Notes: generated from the letters alone by a model not told the origin. Shown: positions 16,575 to 28,597, counted from the first letter of the stretch. The stretch: 35,626 nt of DNA from Gemmatimonadaceae bacterium (GCA_025453745.1 JALOPS010000004.1:1-35626); one strand, 5' to 3'. Translations and numbers: made by a program.

Positions 16575-17588
16575 GTGACGACCCCAGCGCCCGACATCGC
16601 GATCCCCACGCTCGCGGCGATCCGTGCGAACCGCGAGCGGCTCGGCGACCTCGTGGTGACGACGCCGGTGCGCCGCCTCGTCGACGATGCGCTCGCCCGT
16701 GCGGTCGGCGCCACGACACGCGTGTGGCTCAAGGAAGAGCTCTTTCAGCGCACGGGGAGCTTCAAGCCGCGTGGCGCCCTGACCGTCATGCTCGACCTCG
16801 CGCCCGACGTACTCGCGCGCGGCGTGACGGGTGTGTCGGCGGGGAATCATGCCATCTCACTGGCGTACTCTGCGCGCATCCTCGGCACGACGGCGACCGT
16901 CGTGATGCCACGCTCGGCGAATCCGTATCGCGTGAGCGTCTGTCGTGAGATGGGCGCCACCATCGAGCTCGTCGACGATGTGCACGCGGCATTCGCCCGT
17001 GTGCGGGACATCGAGGCCACCGAAGGACGCACCTTCGTACACCCGTTCGAAGGGCCGAAGACCGCACTCGGGACCGCGTCAGTCGGACTCGAATTCGTCG
17101 AGCAGGTGGCCGGCGCGGGCGACGCGCTCGACGCGGTGGTGGTGGCCGTCGGCGGCGGCGGGCTCTCTGCCGGTGTCGCCGCTGCGGTCAAGCAGGCGTC
17201 ACCGAAGACACGCGTGATCGCCGTGGAGCCCGAGGGGGCGGACACGCTGTACCGCAGCATGGCGCTCGGCGCGCCGCAATCGCTCGAGCGCGTGCGCACC
17301 ATCGCCGACTCGCTCGGCGCGCCGCGCTGCGAGCCGTACTCGTTTGCGCTCAATCGCCGCTTCGTCGATGAAGTGGTGCTCGTGAGCGACGCCCAACTAC
17401 GCGATGCGATGCGGCTGCTCTTTCGCAGTGCCAAGCTCGTGACCGAGCCCGCCGGTGCGGCCACGCTGGCCGCGCTCGCGGGACCGTTGCGCACGTCACT
17501 CGATGGCGCGTCCGTCGGACTCATCGTCTGCGGTGCGAACATCGCACCGGAAACCTTTGCTGCGCAGCTCCTCGACGGCGCGTCGTAA
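16575..17588 (+). CDS. PLP-dependent threonine/serine dehydratase-like enzyme
   Basis: A 337-residue fold-type II pyridoxal-phosphate enzyme. The GTG start at 16575 has GAGAGG six bases upstream and lies 13 bases after the glgA stop, so co-transcription is likely. The PLP-binding lysine sits in TGSFKPRGA (Lys64). SAGNHAISLAY is the substrate/cofactor loop, and the glycine-rich phosphate-binding loop VGGGGLSAG is at about 192-200. The C-terminal EPAGAATLAAL is also typical. The family includes threonine dehydratase, serine dehydratase and serine racemase. There is no C-terminal ACT-like regulatory domain, so it resembles the catabolic type. Which substrate it uses cannot be told. Confidence 0.9.
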   Translation: MTTPAPDIAIPTLAAIRANRERLGDLVVTTPVRRLVDDALARAVGATTRVWLKEELFQRTGSFKPRGALTVMLDLAPDVLARGVTGVSAGNHAISLAYSARILGTTATVVMPRSANPYRVSVCREMGATIELVDDVHAAFARVRDIEATEGRTFVHPFEGPKTALGTASVGLEFVEQVAGAGDALDAVVVAVGGGGLSAGVAAAVKQASPKTRVIAVEPEGADTLYRSMALGAPQSLERVRTIADSLGAPRCEPYSFALNRRFVDEVVLVSDAQLRDAMRLLFRSAKLVTEPAGAATLAALAGPLRTSLDGASVGLIVCGANIAPETFAAQLLDGAS

Positions 17589-17600
17589 CCGCACGCAGCA

Positions 17601-17996
17601 TCACGCCGTCTGCGCGCGCGCCGCCCACCAGAGAAAGAGTGTACCGAGCACACCATCGGGCAGCATGTTGAGCACGGCACGGGCGGGGATCTCGCCGAGC
17701 ACGCCGTAGAGCACGGCGACGAGAAAGAATCCCAGCTTGCCGGCACCGGCCAGCGTCACGAATCGTCGATCGATTGCTGGCTGCCGCAGCAGCCACACAT
17801 ACAGCGCTCCAAAGAGCGCGACGGTCCACGCGAGCATCGCCATGTAGTAGCGGGGTGCCGTGACCGGGAGCAGTCCCGTGTCGACCCCCACGGCGTGCGC
17901 CCCGAAGAGCGCCGTACCGCTCGCATTGAGCGCCACGGCACTCCACAGTGCGGCGCGAATGAGCCGCTCCGACGGCGCTACGCTCTGCGCAGGCAT
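17601..17996 (-). CDS. Small four-helix membrane protein, unknown function
   Basis: A 131-residue protein with four hydrophobic segments (about 13-35, 45-68, 78-97, 105-125). I recognise no domain. The ATG at 17996 follows the M28 peptidase stop with one base between them, so the two genes are probably translated from one message. It converges with the dehydratase-like gene with a gap of 12 bases. There are no conserved charged residues inside the helices that would hint at transport. Confidence 0.75.
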   Translation of the reverse strand: MPAQSVAPSERLIRAALWSAVALNASGTALFGAHAVGVDTGLLPVTAPRYYMAMLAWTVALFGALYVWLLRQPAIDRRFVTLAGAGKLGFFLVAVLYGVLGEIPARAVLNMLPDGVLGTLFLWWAARAQTA

Positions 17997-17997
17997 G

Positions 17998-19596
17998 CTA
18001 CCGCGCCCCCGAGTAGCTCCGCCGCGCCGACGCGCACCGCGGCCATGGACGCGCCGCGCCACCAGGCACCTCGAGACTCGCCTGATCGCGCGCCGTGCGC
18101 TCGCGATCCTCACTCGCCGCGTACGCGAGCATCGCCGCCATCGTCGCGTTCTGCTTGAGATCGTCGAGCACCACCTTGTCCCACGTGTCACGATTGGTGT
18201 GCCACGTGTATTGGCGATACTCGGGATAGGGCGACTGCAGCCGGAACGCGGGCGCGCCCCGGCACAGGAATGACGTGTGGTCGCTGCCGGAGTTGGCCTG
18301 CGGCCCCGGCAGTTGCAAGCGCACACTGTCGGTCATGTCACCTGGAAGCTGTGCCACCCACTTCGCGAGATTCGCGCTGGCCTTGAGGAAGCCTTGCCCC
18401 TCCAGCAGTTCCACGCGCCAGGTGCCGTTGTCCTGATTGAAGGCCACCTGCAGGCCATCCATCACCTCCTTGTGGTCTTCCGCAAACGAGAGCGACCCGA
18501 TCGTCCCCTGCTCTTCTCCGCCCCAGTGACCCGCGATGATCGTGCGGCGCGGATTCGGATACGCCTGTTTGAGAATGCGCATCGCCTCGAGCATGGTGAG
18601 CGTGCCCGTACCGTTGTCCGTCGCGCCGGTCGCCCCGTGCCAACTGTCGAGATGGGCGGAGAGCAGCACGTACTCGTTGGGCAACTCCGACCCCTTGATC
18701 TCGGCGACCACGTTGAACATCGGCACTTCGGCCGGAGTGGCCTGCGCCTCTGCGACAAAGCGCACGCGCGGCCCCTGCGCGTTGCTCGCCAGGCGGTGCA
18801 GCAGCCCGTAGTCCTCGCAGGAGATGTCGAACGACGCGGCACGATCGGTGCTCGCGCCAAAGATCTTGTTGACGCCCCAGCCGTTGGACCAGGTGAGCGT
18901 CCCTACGCCAATCACGCCTGCCGCATCGAGCCGGCGATACACGCTGAGTTGCCGCTCGGCGACCGGCGTGCCCGGCGCGATGAGGGCGTTGATGCGTGTG
19001 GACGCAATGCGCCGCGCCTCGCTGCGCCGCGCATTGAGCGCCGTGATGGTGGACGCACGGGCGTACCGCTCGAGCTCCTGCGGTGCGCGACACATGAGCT
19101 CCGGGGCCGAGAGGAGCACGAACGTGCCGCGCACCGTCTTGAGCCACGCACTCACGGCCGCCGTGTCGGCCAACTCGGGGATCACCACTACATCGCCTTC
19201 CACGGGTTTCCCGGCCGGGGTGCCCGGGCTCCACGCGAGCAGCTCCACTTCGAGGTTCTGCACCCGCGGCGAGACGAGCTGCATGTGCACGGTGCCGTGC
19301 TGCCACCCGCGCCACGTGCCGTAGCGTTCACGTCGCACGGGAATGCCGAACTGTCCGTACGTGCGCTCGAGCCAGGTGAGCGCGTTCGCGAAGCCGGGCG
19401 TACCCGAGAGACGCGGCCCGATCGAATCGATGAGCACCTGACCGAGCTTTTCGACCTGGGACTCTTCCATGCCCACCTTCCACATCCGGCGAATCACGGA
19501 GTCGGCCGAGCGAAAGCCCTGTGCCGACGAGAGTGCGGGCGTGATGAGCAGCGTGCCGACGGCGGCGACGCGGGCGAGGCGTGAGGCAAGGCGCAT
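17998..19596 (-). CDS. Exported M28-family zinc metallopeptidase
   Basis: A 532-residue protein with a signal peptide (MRLASRLARVAAVGTLL and on to SSAQG, cleaved at about 26), a PA-like insert (about 130-290) and an M28 catalytic domain (about 295-500). The zinc ligands of the family can be traced: His315 and Asp317 in SAHLDSW, the bridging Asp in TGATDNGTGT, the catalytic Glu pair in GHWGGEEQG near 361, the Asp in NQDNGT and the late His in SGSDHTSF. It is probably a periplasmic or outer-surface aminopeptidase or carboxypeptidase similar to plasma glutamate carboxypeptidase. The start ATG at 19596 was chosen because the signal peptide follows at once. The 158-base gap upstream (19597-19754) holds no gene. 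Confidence 0.93.
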   Translation of the reverse strand: MRLASRLARVAAVGTLLITPALSSAQGFRSADSVIRRMWKVGMEESQVEKLGQVLIDSIGPRLSGTPGFANALTWLERTYGQFGIPVRRERYGTWRGWQHGTVHMQLVSPRVQNLEVELLAWSPGTPAGKPVEGDVVVIPELADTAAVSAWLKTVRGTFVLLSAPELMCRAPQELERYARASTITALNARRSEARRIASTRINALIAPGTPVAERQLSVYRRLDAAGVIGVGTLTWSNGWGVNKIFGASTDRAASFDISCEDYGLLHRLASNAQGPRVRFVAEAQATPAEVPMFNVVAEIKGSELPNEYVLLSAHLDSWHGATGATDNGTGTLTMLEAMRILKQAYPNPRRTIIAGHWGGEEQGTIGSLSFAEDHKEVMDGLQVAFNQDNGTWRVELLEGQGFLKASANLAKWVAQLPGDMTDSVRLQLPGPQANSGSDHTSFLCRGAPAFRLQSPYPEYRQYTWHTNRDTWDKVVLDDLKQNATMAAMLAYAASEDRERTARDQASLEVPGGAARPWPRCASARRSYSGAR

Positions 19597-19754
19597 GGGC
19601 ACCAGCGAGAGGGGGAGCTGCGCAGCGCCCACCGAGGACGCGCGCCGCGTCGATGGTACCTCGCGTCTCGCGCGCCCGGCAGTCCCCCGCGGCGTGTCAG
19701 TCTGTGGCGGGGCCCTTGAACAGCGTGCCGGCCCCTGCGCCGGACGCCATCGCG

Positions 19755-20069
19755 CTACTGCGCCAAGGCCCGTGCGCGCCCTTCGACTTCTACCGAGATC
19801 CGCTCGCACATGATGTCGCAGAGCTTGAAGATCTGCCGATCGGCTAGGGCGTAGTACGCGAAGAGCCCCTCCTTGCGTTTGCGCACGAACCCCGTGGTGT
19901 GGAGCAGCGCGAGGTGCTTGGAGGTGTTGGCCTGCGAGAGCCCGGTGAGCTCCACCAGCTCAGTGACCGTCCGCTCGCCGTCGCGCAACGCGCTGAGCAA
20001 GCGCAGGCGAGCCGGGTCGGCGAGCACCTTGAAGCGATCGGCAACGAGGAGGAGCAACTCAGGCGACAT
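19755..20069 (-). CDS. ArsR-family transcriptional repressor
   Basis: A 104-residue winged-helix protein. Helix-turn-helix region VTELVELTGLSQANTSKHLA (about 35-54) and wing FVRKRKEGLFAYYAL (about 61-75) are typical of ArsR/SmtB repressors. It has only two cysteines, Cys84 and Cys88, four residues apart on the predicted last helix (FKLCDIMCERI). The CVC metal motif of ArsR/SmtB alpha-3 proteins is absent, and the paired Cys positions of BigR/SqrR-type persulfide sensors are not both matched. It lies 80 bases downstream of a DUF2892 gene, an arrangement like E. coli ygaV-ygaP. It may repress the efflux operon that precedes it through the palindrome at 26186-26201. That is inference. Confidence 0.92.
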   Translation of the reverse strand: MSPELLLLVADRFKVLADPARLRLLSALRDGERTVTELVELTGLSQANTSKHLALLHTTGFVRKRKEGLFAYYALADRQIFKLCDIMCERISVEVEGRARALAQ

Positions 20070-20149
20070 GGTCCGGGGCACCGCATGCGCTCCACGAGCG
20101 GGGGAAGTGGGAAGATCGCTCGGCGACGTCGTACGCGACACCGGTGCGC

Positions 20150-20371
20150 TCACGTGCGCTCCGCGCCCTGTGCGCGCGGCGTGCAGCCGAGCCACCCGAA
20201 GTGACCGAGCATGCGCTCGAGCGGGCAGAAACCGGTGAGGCTCGTCTGAAACAGGTTGAGCCCCACGAACGCCGTGAAGAAGAGAAACGCCGGATGCACC
20301 CACACGCCGAGCGCGAGCGACGCGAGGATGAACAGACCGGCGATACGGAAGATCAGGGCACTGGAGCACAT
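20150..20371 (-). CDS. DUF2892 (YgaP-type transmembrane domain) protein
   Basis: A 73-residue inner-membrane protein with two helices (about 7-22 and 27-42) and a C-terminal [16 protein letters not shown], the conserved FCPL block of DUF2892. In E. coli YgaP this domain follows a rhodanese; here no rhodanese is fused or adjacent. The ATG at 20371 gives the compact family length; ATG 20413 would add 14 residues of unsupported leader. It lies 60 bases after the RND gene and before the ArsR gene, so it probably belongs to the same transcript. Cys residues at 2 and in FCPL might handle sulfur, but this is speculation. Confidence 0.85.
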   Translation of the reverse strand: MCSSALIFRIAGLFILASLALGVWVHPAFLFFTAFVGLNLFQTSLTGFCPLERMLGHFGWLGCTPRAQGAERT

Positions 20372-20431
20372 GGCGGGATGGGTGGGGGTGTTGGCGGACA
20401 GCGTACACGGCAACGCGAAGGACGCAGATGA

Positions 20432-23400
20432 TCAGCCGGTGGCGCCCACCGGGACGGGGGGCGGCTCGCGGCGCACCGACAGGTCGCCGATCGGTGCAGT
20501 GGCGTCGGTCGCACCCGACCGCTGCATGAGCTGCCAGTACAGCAGCGGGACCACCACCATCGTCAGCAGTGTGGCAGCCACGGCGCCGAACATCAGTGCG
20601 ACCGCGAGCCCCTGGAAGATCGGATCGAGCACCATCACCAGCCCGCCGATCACGACGGCCGCCGCCGTGAGTGCGATGGGGCGGAAGCGCACAGCGCCCG
20701 CTTCCAGCACCGCCTCGCGCAATGAGCGCCCCCGCGCTTCGGCGAGCTGGATGAAGTCCACCAGCAGGATCGAGTTGCGCACGATGATGCCTGCCAGCGC
20801 GATCATGCCGATCATCGACGTGGCCGTGAAGAACGCACCCGTCATCGCGTGCCCCGGCAGAATGCCGATGAGGGTCAGCGGAATGGGCGCCATGATCACG
20901 AGGGGCACGGTGAACGACTGGAACCACGCCACCACGAGCACATAGATCAGGAGCAGCACGGCGGCGAAGGCGAGCCCCAGATCGCGGAACACTTCAATGG
21001 TGACCTGCCATTCACCGTCCCACTTCATGGCAACGTCGTCGAGCCGTTCCGGCTGCACGGCGTTGTAACGCCGGATCTCGACGCCATCGACGCGCACGGC
21101 ATCGAGTTGCCGGTTCATGTCGAGAATCGCATACACGGGCGATTCGACCGATCCCGCCACATCCCCGGTCACGTAGATGGCCGGGCGCAAGTTGCGCCGC
21201 ATGCGTGCGGACTCGCGCACGCCCTCGACCACGCGCACGAAGCGCCCGAGTGGCTGTGGCCCAGTGGCGGTCGCGATGGGAATCGCGAGCAGCCCCTCGA
21301 TCGACGAGCGTGCCTCGAGCGGCAACCGCGGCACGATGGCTTCCGGTTCGCGCGCGGTCGTCGACGGTGTCATTCCCACGGTCATCCCCGAGAGTGCGAG
21401 GTAGACGGTCTGCGTGATCTGTTCGACACTCGCGCCCGCGCGCGCCGCCTGCACCCGGTCCACGCGCAGCGTCTGCCGCACCTGCGGCGCGTCGATGCTC
21501 CAATCGACGTCCACCACACCGGGCGTGCGCTCGAAGACGCGCTTGATCTCCATGGCCGCGCGCAGGCGCGTGCTGTCGGTCGGCCCATACACCTCGGCGA
21601 CCAGCGTGGAGAGCACCGGTGGACCGGGCGGGATCTCGGCCACCTTCGTAGACGCACCAAACGCACGCCCGATGGAATCGATCACGGGGCGCACCGCGAC
21701 CGCGATCGCATGGCTCTGCCGATCGCGCAGGCCCTTCGCGAGCAGGTTGACCTGCACGTCCACCACGTTGGCCCCCTGCCGCATGAAGTAGTGGCGCACG
21801 AGTCCGTTGAAGTTGAATGGCGCGGCGGCGCCCGCGTACACCTCGGTGCTCTGCACTTCGGGCACGGTGCGCAGGTACGCCGCGATCGCCTCGCCGAGTT
21901 GCCGGCTCGTCTCCAGCGTCGCTCCTTCCGGCAGGTCGGCGATCACCTGGAACTCGGACTTGTTGTCGAACGGCAGCATCTTCACTTGCACGGCACGCAC
22001 GGCGAGCAGGGCAACCGAGGCCAGCAGCAGCACACCCGTGCCCGCGTAGAACGCGCGCCGCCGGCCGGGACGATCGAGCAACGGCGTCATCAGCCGCGCG
22101 TAGAAGCGCCCGAAGCGTCCCGTCTCCTCGAGCTCGTGCGCCCGGTCGAGCCGCTCGTGCGAGGCTGTCACGTGTCCGCGCAACAGGCGCAACGCGAGCC
22201 ACGGCGTGACGATGAACGCGACCCCGAGCGACGCGAGCATGGCCACCGACGCGCCAACCGGAATGGGGCGCATGTACGGCCCCATCATCCCGCTCACCAC
22301 CGCCATGGGCAGAATGGCCGCGATGACGGTGAACGTGGCGAGAATGGTGGGATTGCCGACCTCGTCGACCGCCTCGATGGTGGCCTGATCGGGGTCGCGC
22401 CGCGCGCGCACGAGATGCCGGTAGATGTTCTCCACCACGACGATGGCATCGTCCACCAGAATGCCGATCGAGAAGATCAGTGCGAACAGCGTGATGCGAT
22501 TGAGCGTGTAGCCCAGCGCGTAGTACGCGAACAGCGTGAGCGCGAGCGTGACCGGCACGGCCACGAGCACGACCACGGCTTCGCGCCAGCCAAGGAACAG
22601 GGCGACCAGCACCGTCACCGACACCGTGGCGATGACGAGATGCAGAATCAGCTCGCTCGCCTTCTCGGCGGCCGTCTCGCCGTAGTCACGCGTGACCGCC
22701 ACGTCGACGTCTGCCGGCAGGAGACGCGCGCGCGCAGCCTCCACACGGGCCGCGACCTGATGCGTGACCGTGGTGGCGTTGGCGCCTTTGCGCTTGGCGA
22801 TCGACAGCGTGACGGCGGAGCGCACCGGACCACCGCGGTCGGCGTGGGAGACGTATGCGGTGGCTTCGCCAAACCCCTCACGCACGGTGGCCACGTCACG
22901 CACGAGCACCGGCGCGCCGCGTGCCGCGACCACCACCGCCTCCACGTCGGCTGCCGTGGCCAGCGTGTCACCCGCGTCGACGCGCAACACCGCGTCGCCG
23001 GTCGCAAACTCGCCCGCCTGCACCCGGGCATTCGCGGCGCGCAGTGCACCTGCCACCTCGCCGGGCGTCACGCCACGCGCCGCCAGACGCGCGGGATCGA
23101 GCACCACATGCAGCGCGCGCGGCTGCCCACCGACGAGAAACGTCTCCGCGACGTCCGGGATCGTGAGCACTTCGTCGTCGAGGTGTGCCGCAATCTGCCG
23201 GAGTTCGTTGGATGTGTAGCGCGATGAACTGAGCGTCAGTGTCATCACCGGCACATCGTCGATGGCGTGTGGCTGCACGATCGGTGGCGTGGCCCCGGGC
23301 GGCAGGGCGCTCGTGGCAGCTGCGAGCTTGGCATGTACGCGCGTGATGCTGCGCTCCTGATCTTCGCCCACGGCAAAGCGCACGGTGACGACGGCGCTCC

Positions 23401-23668
23401 CCTCGCGCGACATCGCGTACACATGCTCGACGCCGGGCAACTCCCACATGCGTCGCTCGATCGGGCGCACGAGCGCCGTCTCGACTTCGCGCGCCCCCGC
23501 GCCGGGCAGCATCGCGATCACGTCGATCATGGGGACCGAGATCTGCGGCTCTTCTTCGCGCGGCGTGGCGACGAGTCCGATCGCCCCGACCGCGAGCGAG
23601 GCAAGGGTGATGAGCGGCGTGAGCTTGGAGTGCAGGAATGCGCGTGCGATGCGCCCGGACATGCCCAT
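20432..23668 (-). CDS. RND-family efflux pump permease
   Basis: A 1078-residue inner-membrane pump of the HAE-like RND group with the expected twelve helices and two large periplasmic loops. The proton-relay Asp pair is Asp406-Asp407 in GILVDDAIVVVENIYR. The N-terminus has the recognisable PREEEPQISVP block, and the C-terminal half carries AGIIVRNSILLVDFIQ. Two near-equal halves are visible. ATG 23668 has GGAGG nine bases upstream. GTG 23674 overlaps the preceding stop as GTGA and is an alternative; in either case translation is coupled to the membrane fusion gene. Nothing in it matches the CusA metal motif, so I call it a drug or small-molecule exporter of unknown specificity. Confidence 0.95.
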   Translation of the reverse strand: MGMSGRIARAFLHSKLTPLITLASLAVGAIGLVATPREEEPQISVPMIDVIAMLPGAGAREVETALVRPIERRMWELPGVEHVYAMSREGSAVVTVRFAVGEDQERSITRVHAKLAAATSALPPGATPPIVQPHAIDDVPVMTLTLSSSRYTSNELRQIAAHLDDEVLTIPDVAETFLVGGQPRALHVVLDPARLAARGVTPGEVAGALRAANARVQAGEFATGDAVLRVDAGDTLATAADVEAVVVAARGAPVLVRDVATVREGFGEATAYVSHADRGGPVRSAVTLSIAKRKGANATTVTHQVAARVEAARARLLPADVDVAVTRDYGETAAEKASELILHLVIATVSVTVLVALFLGWREAVVVLVAVPVTLALTLFAYYALGYTLNRITLFALIFSIGILVDDAIVVVENIYRHLVRARRDPDQATIEAVDEVGNPTILATFTVIAAILPMAVVSGMMGPYMRPIPVGASVAMLASLGVAFIVTPWLALRLLRGHVTASHERLDRAHELEETGRFGRFYARLMTPLLDRPGRRRAFYAGTGVLLLASVALLAVRAVQVKMLPFDNKSEFQVIADLPEGATLETSRQLGEAIAAYLRTVPEVQSTEVYAGAAAPFNFNGLVRHYFMRQGANVVDVQVNLLAKGLRDRQSHAIAVAVRPVIDSIGRAFGASTKVAEIPPGPPVLSTLVAEVYGPTDSTRLRAAMEIKRVFERTPGVVDVDWSIDAPQVRQTLRVDRVQAARAGASVEQITQTVYLALSGMTVGMTPSTTAREPEAIVPRLPLEARSSIEGLLAIPIATATGPQPLGRFVRVVEGVRESARMRRNLRPAIYVTGDVAGSVESPVYAILDMNRQLDAVRVDGVEIRRYNAVQPERLDDVAMKWDGEWQVTIEVFRDLGLAFAAVLLLIYVLVVAWFQSFTVPLVIMAPIPLTLIGILPGHAMTGAFFTATSMIGMIALAGIIVRNSILLVDFIQLAEARGRSLREAVLEAGAVRFRPIALTAAAVVIGGLVMVLDPIFQGLAVALMFGAVAATLLTMVVVPLLYWQLMQRSGATDATAPIGDLSVRREPPPVPVGATG

Positions 23669-23670
23669 GG

Positions 23671-24708
23671 TCACTCGCCTCCGGCGCGCGCGAGCACACG
23701 CAACGTGTCGCCGGCCCTGAGCCCCGAGAGCACTTCGACGCTGCGTCCGTACGTAGGACCGAGTCGCACCCAGCGCACGTCGGCGCGCCCGCCCTGTTCG
23801 ACCGTGACGCCGGTGAGATCACCCTCGCGGCGAATCGCCGCCTCGGGGACGAGGATCGCACGCTGCGTGCCCTGTGGCACGCCGAGCGATGCGGCTCCGC
23901 CTACCGCGAGGCGACCGTCCCGATTGTCGACGATCGCATTGACCTGATACAGGTTGCCGGGTGCGGGCACCACCGCTTCCACGCGTGCCGACGTGGTCAC
24001 GCCTTCGATGGTGACCTCGATCGTGCGACCGCGTTGCACTGTTGTCGCCAGCGCGGGGGCAACCGTCGCGACCACGCGCAGTCGACGGGAGTCCTGCACG
24101 GTGACGAGCGGTGCGCCCGGTGCGGCAAACGCGCCCGGGTCGACCATGCGGTGCGTGACGATGCCGTCGAATGGTGCACGAATCACGGCGTAGTCGGTCA
24201 TCGCCGCGAGCTCGGCGGCACTGGCGCGTGCCATCCGCGCGCCGGCCTGCGCACGCGCGAGCCCGGCTTCCACCGCGTCGAGCTGCGCGCGCGGCGCGGC
24301 ACTGTCCGCGACGAGTGCGCGCATGCGGGTGGCCTGCAACGTGGCTTCGCGTTCGGCCGCCTCGGCGCTGGCGATCGACGCGATCACTTGCTCACGCCGC
24401 GCCGCGAGGTCTCGCGCATCGAGCCGCAAGAGCGGTTGTCCCGCGCGCACCCGGTCGCCCTCCTGCACGAGCACGGCGACCACGGTGCCCATCAGTTTGC
24501 TGCTGAGCGTCGCCTGGGTGATGGGTTCGGCGGTACCGGCAGCAGCCAGCGCGCGCGTGACGAGGGTATCGCCCACGATGTAGCGCGTGCCGGTGGGCGC
24601 GGGCGGCGCGGAGGGCGCGGCGTCGGGGCGCGGCGGTTCCGGTGTACGCGTGCAGGCCGCTACGGCAGCGAGCGTCACGCCGAGCGTGAGCGCATGAATG
24701 CGAGACAT
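23671..24708 (-). CDS. RND periplasmic adaptor (membrane fusion lipoprotein)
   Basis: A 345-residue adaptor that bridges the RND pump and the outer-membrane channel. The signal peptide ends in lipobox VAAC (Cys19), so it is anchored to the inner membrane. A lipoyl-like barrel follows (VLVQEGDRVRAGQPLLRLD), then an alpha-helical hairpin rich in Ala and Arg (about 95-155), the second half of the barrel (VIRAPFDGIVTHRMVDPG), and beta-barrel and membrane-proximal domains. The gene begins 13 bases after the tolC-like stop, and its stop overlaps the pump start region. Order and spacing show a single operon. Confidence 0.93.
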   Translation of the reverse strand: MSRIHALTLGVTLAAVAACTRTPEPPRPDAAPSAPPAPTGTRYIVGDTLVTRALAAAGTAEPITQATLSSKLMGTVVAVLVQEGDRVRAGQPLLRLDARDLAARREQVIASIASAEAAEREATLQATRMRALVADSAAPRAQLDAVEAGLARAQAGARMARASAAELAAMTDYAVIRAPFDGIVTHRMVDPGAFAAPGAPLVTVQDSRRLRVVATVAPALATTVQRGRTIEVTIEGVTTSARVEAVVPAPGNLYQVNAIVDNRDGRLAVGGAASLGVPQGTQRAILVPEAAIRREGDLTGVTVEQGGRADVRWVRLGPTYGRSVEVLSGLRAGDTLRVLARAGGE

Positions 24709-24721
24709 GGAGGGGACGAGG

Positions 24722-26125
24722 TCAGTGGGAGAGCGTGTCGGCGCGAAGCGCAACGTCGGCGACGGCATCGAGCGGTGCGAGGCGCGCGGGGTCATTGCCG
24801 ATGGCACGCGCGTGCTCGGCGGCCGCGATGATGAGCGCATGGCGCGCGGCGGCAGCGCCGAGCCGCACCTGTGTTTCGGTGGCGGCGGCGGTGAGCAGTT
24901 CACTCACGGCCGCGAGGCCACCGGCGTACTTGCGACCGATGATGCGGTGCGCGTCGGTGGCCTGGGCGACCGCGCGCTCGGCGATGTCGCTGCGCGCGCG
25001 GGCAACGGCCACGGCAGTGGTCGCGCGAGCGATCTCGAGTTGTGCGCGGGCAATGGCGCCGTCGTGCATCGCCTGCGCACCGGCGCGGCGCGCCGCGGCC
25101 GCGCGGGTCTCGCCCCAGTCGGCGAGCCCGGCCACCGGCACCCACGACGCCATCACACCCACCGTCCAGTTGCTGGCACCGCCGAAGGGGCGAAGTGCGG
25201 AGTTCCAGTCGTAGCGGGCGAAGCCGTTGAGGCGTGGCAGATACGTGGCGCGCGTGCGCTGTACATCGGCATCGGCGGCGTTGCGCATGGCCTGCGCGGC
25301 CCGCAGATCGGCTCGTGTCTCGGTGCGCGCCACGATCGCCGGCGCGTCGAGCAGGGCGTCGATACGCGCGCGCGGCGGCAAGGCGTCCGGCAGGGCGAAG
25401 TTCGTGTCGCCCGGCGTGCCGATGACGGTCGCGAGCGCCAGTCGCGCCGTAGTGGCGTCCCCGCGGGCTTCGATGAGCGCAGCTTCGACCTCGCCGGCCT
25501 TCACCGCGGCGAGCATCGCGTCAGACGGCGTGACGATGCCGTTGCGGGCCATCGCCTCGGCCTGCTGCACATGGGCGCGCGCGGCGCGCAGCGCGGACTC
25601 GAGTGTGCGGGCCTTCTCGTTGGCGAGCGTCGCGCCGTACCACGCGGCGATGACGTCGACGTGAATGCCCACGCGCGTCCAGTCGGCGTTGGCGTCACTG
25701 GCGCGGGTGGCGTGCTGCGCGCTGCGGCGGCCGGCCCAGGCATCCACGTTGACGATCGGCTGCTCGATCGAGAGCGCGCCAGTGTAGTTGGGCGTTGCGC
25801 CCGGGAAGTTGAGTCGCGCAGGGTCGAAGTTCGCGGGGGTGACCTGGCGCTGGCGGAGCGTGGTGCCAAAGACGCCGATGGGATCCGTGGTGCGGAGATA
25901 GCCGGCATCGACGCGTGCAGTGGGGAGCACGCCGCGGAGCGCGGTGAGGGCGGCGGCGCGTTGCGCGTCGGCGGCGCTCCGGGCGCCGCGATTGGCGACG
26001 GCGAGTCGCTCGGCGCGGGCGAGCGCGTCGGCGAGGCGGAGCGGCGGGGGCGGCGCTCCCGGCTGCGCGAGGAGCGCCGCGGGGAGGAGGGCGAACAGGG
26101 CGCTCGGGAGGACGCGAGGGGGCAT
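24722..26125 (-). CDS. TolC-family outer membrane efflux protein
   Basis: A 467-residue outer-membrane channel protein, first gene of the efflux operon. A signal peptide of about 20 residues (ending LLAQ) precedes two OEP repeats, each with a long helical, Ala-rich region. Typical short blocks are LRLADALARAERLA at the start, LSIEQPIVN near the first strands and ASWVPVAGLADWG in the second repeat. The length is typical. No clear Shine-Dalgarno sequence precedes ATG 26125. The AT-rich palindrome lies 60-75 bases upstream and is the obvious place for its promoter and repressor. Confidence 0.92.
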   Translation of the reverse strand: MPPRVLPSALFALLPAALLAQPGAPPPPLRLADALARAERLAVANRGARSAADAQRAAALTALRGVLPTARVDAGYLRTTDPIGVFGTTLRQRQVTPANFDPARLNFPGATPNYTGALSIEQPIVNVDAWAGRRSAQHATRASDANADWTRVGIHVDVIAAWYGATLANEKARTLESALRAARAHVQQAEAMARNGIVTPSDAMLAAVKAGEVEAALIEARGDATTARLALATVIGTPGDTNFALPDALPPRARIDALLDAPAIVARTETRADLRAAQAMRNAADADVQRTRATYLPRLNGFARYDWNSALRPFGGASNWTVGVMASWVPVAGLADWGETRAAAARRAGAQAMHDGAIARAQLEIARATTAVAVARARSDIAERAVAQATDAHRIIGRKYAGGLAAVSELLTAAATETQVRLGAAAARHALIIAAAEHARAIGNDPARLAPLDAVADVALRADTLSH

Positions 26126-26185
26126 GCGTGGGCTCAGCGGGGTGAGGCGGGGGGCGCGCGGGGCGCCGCGGTCGTCGGTCTTTGT

Positions 26186-28597
<2,412 letters not shown>

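Noticed and set aside
20070-20927. Upstream in-frame extension of the ArsR gene
   Set aside because: It would overlap the DUF2892 and RND genes and encodes low-complexity sequence; the ArsR domain starts at ATG 20069.
20849-23227. 792-codon frame antisense to the RND pump
   Set aside because: Composition artefact; the product is His/Arg-rich with no motif, while the pump on the other strand is complete.
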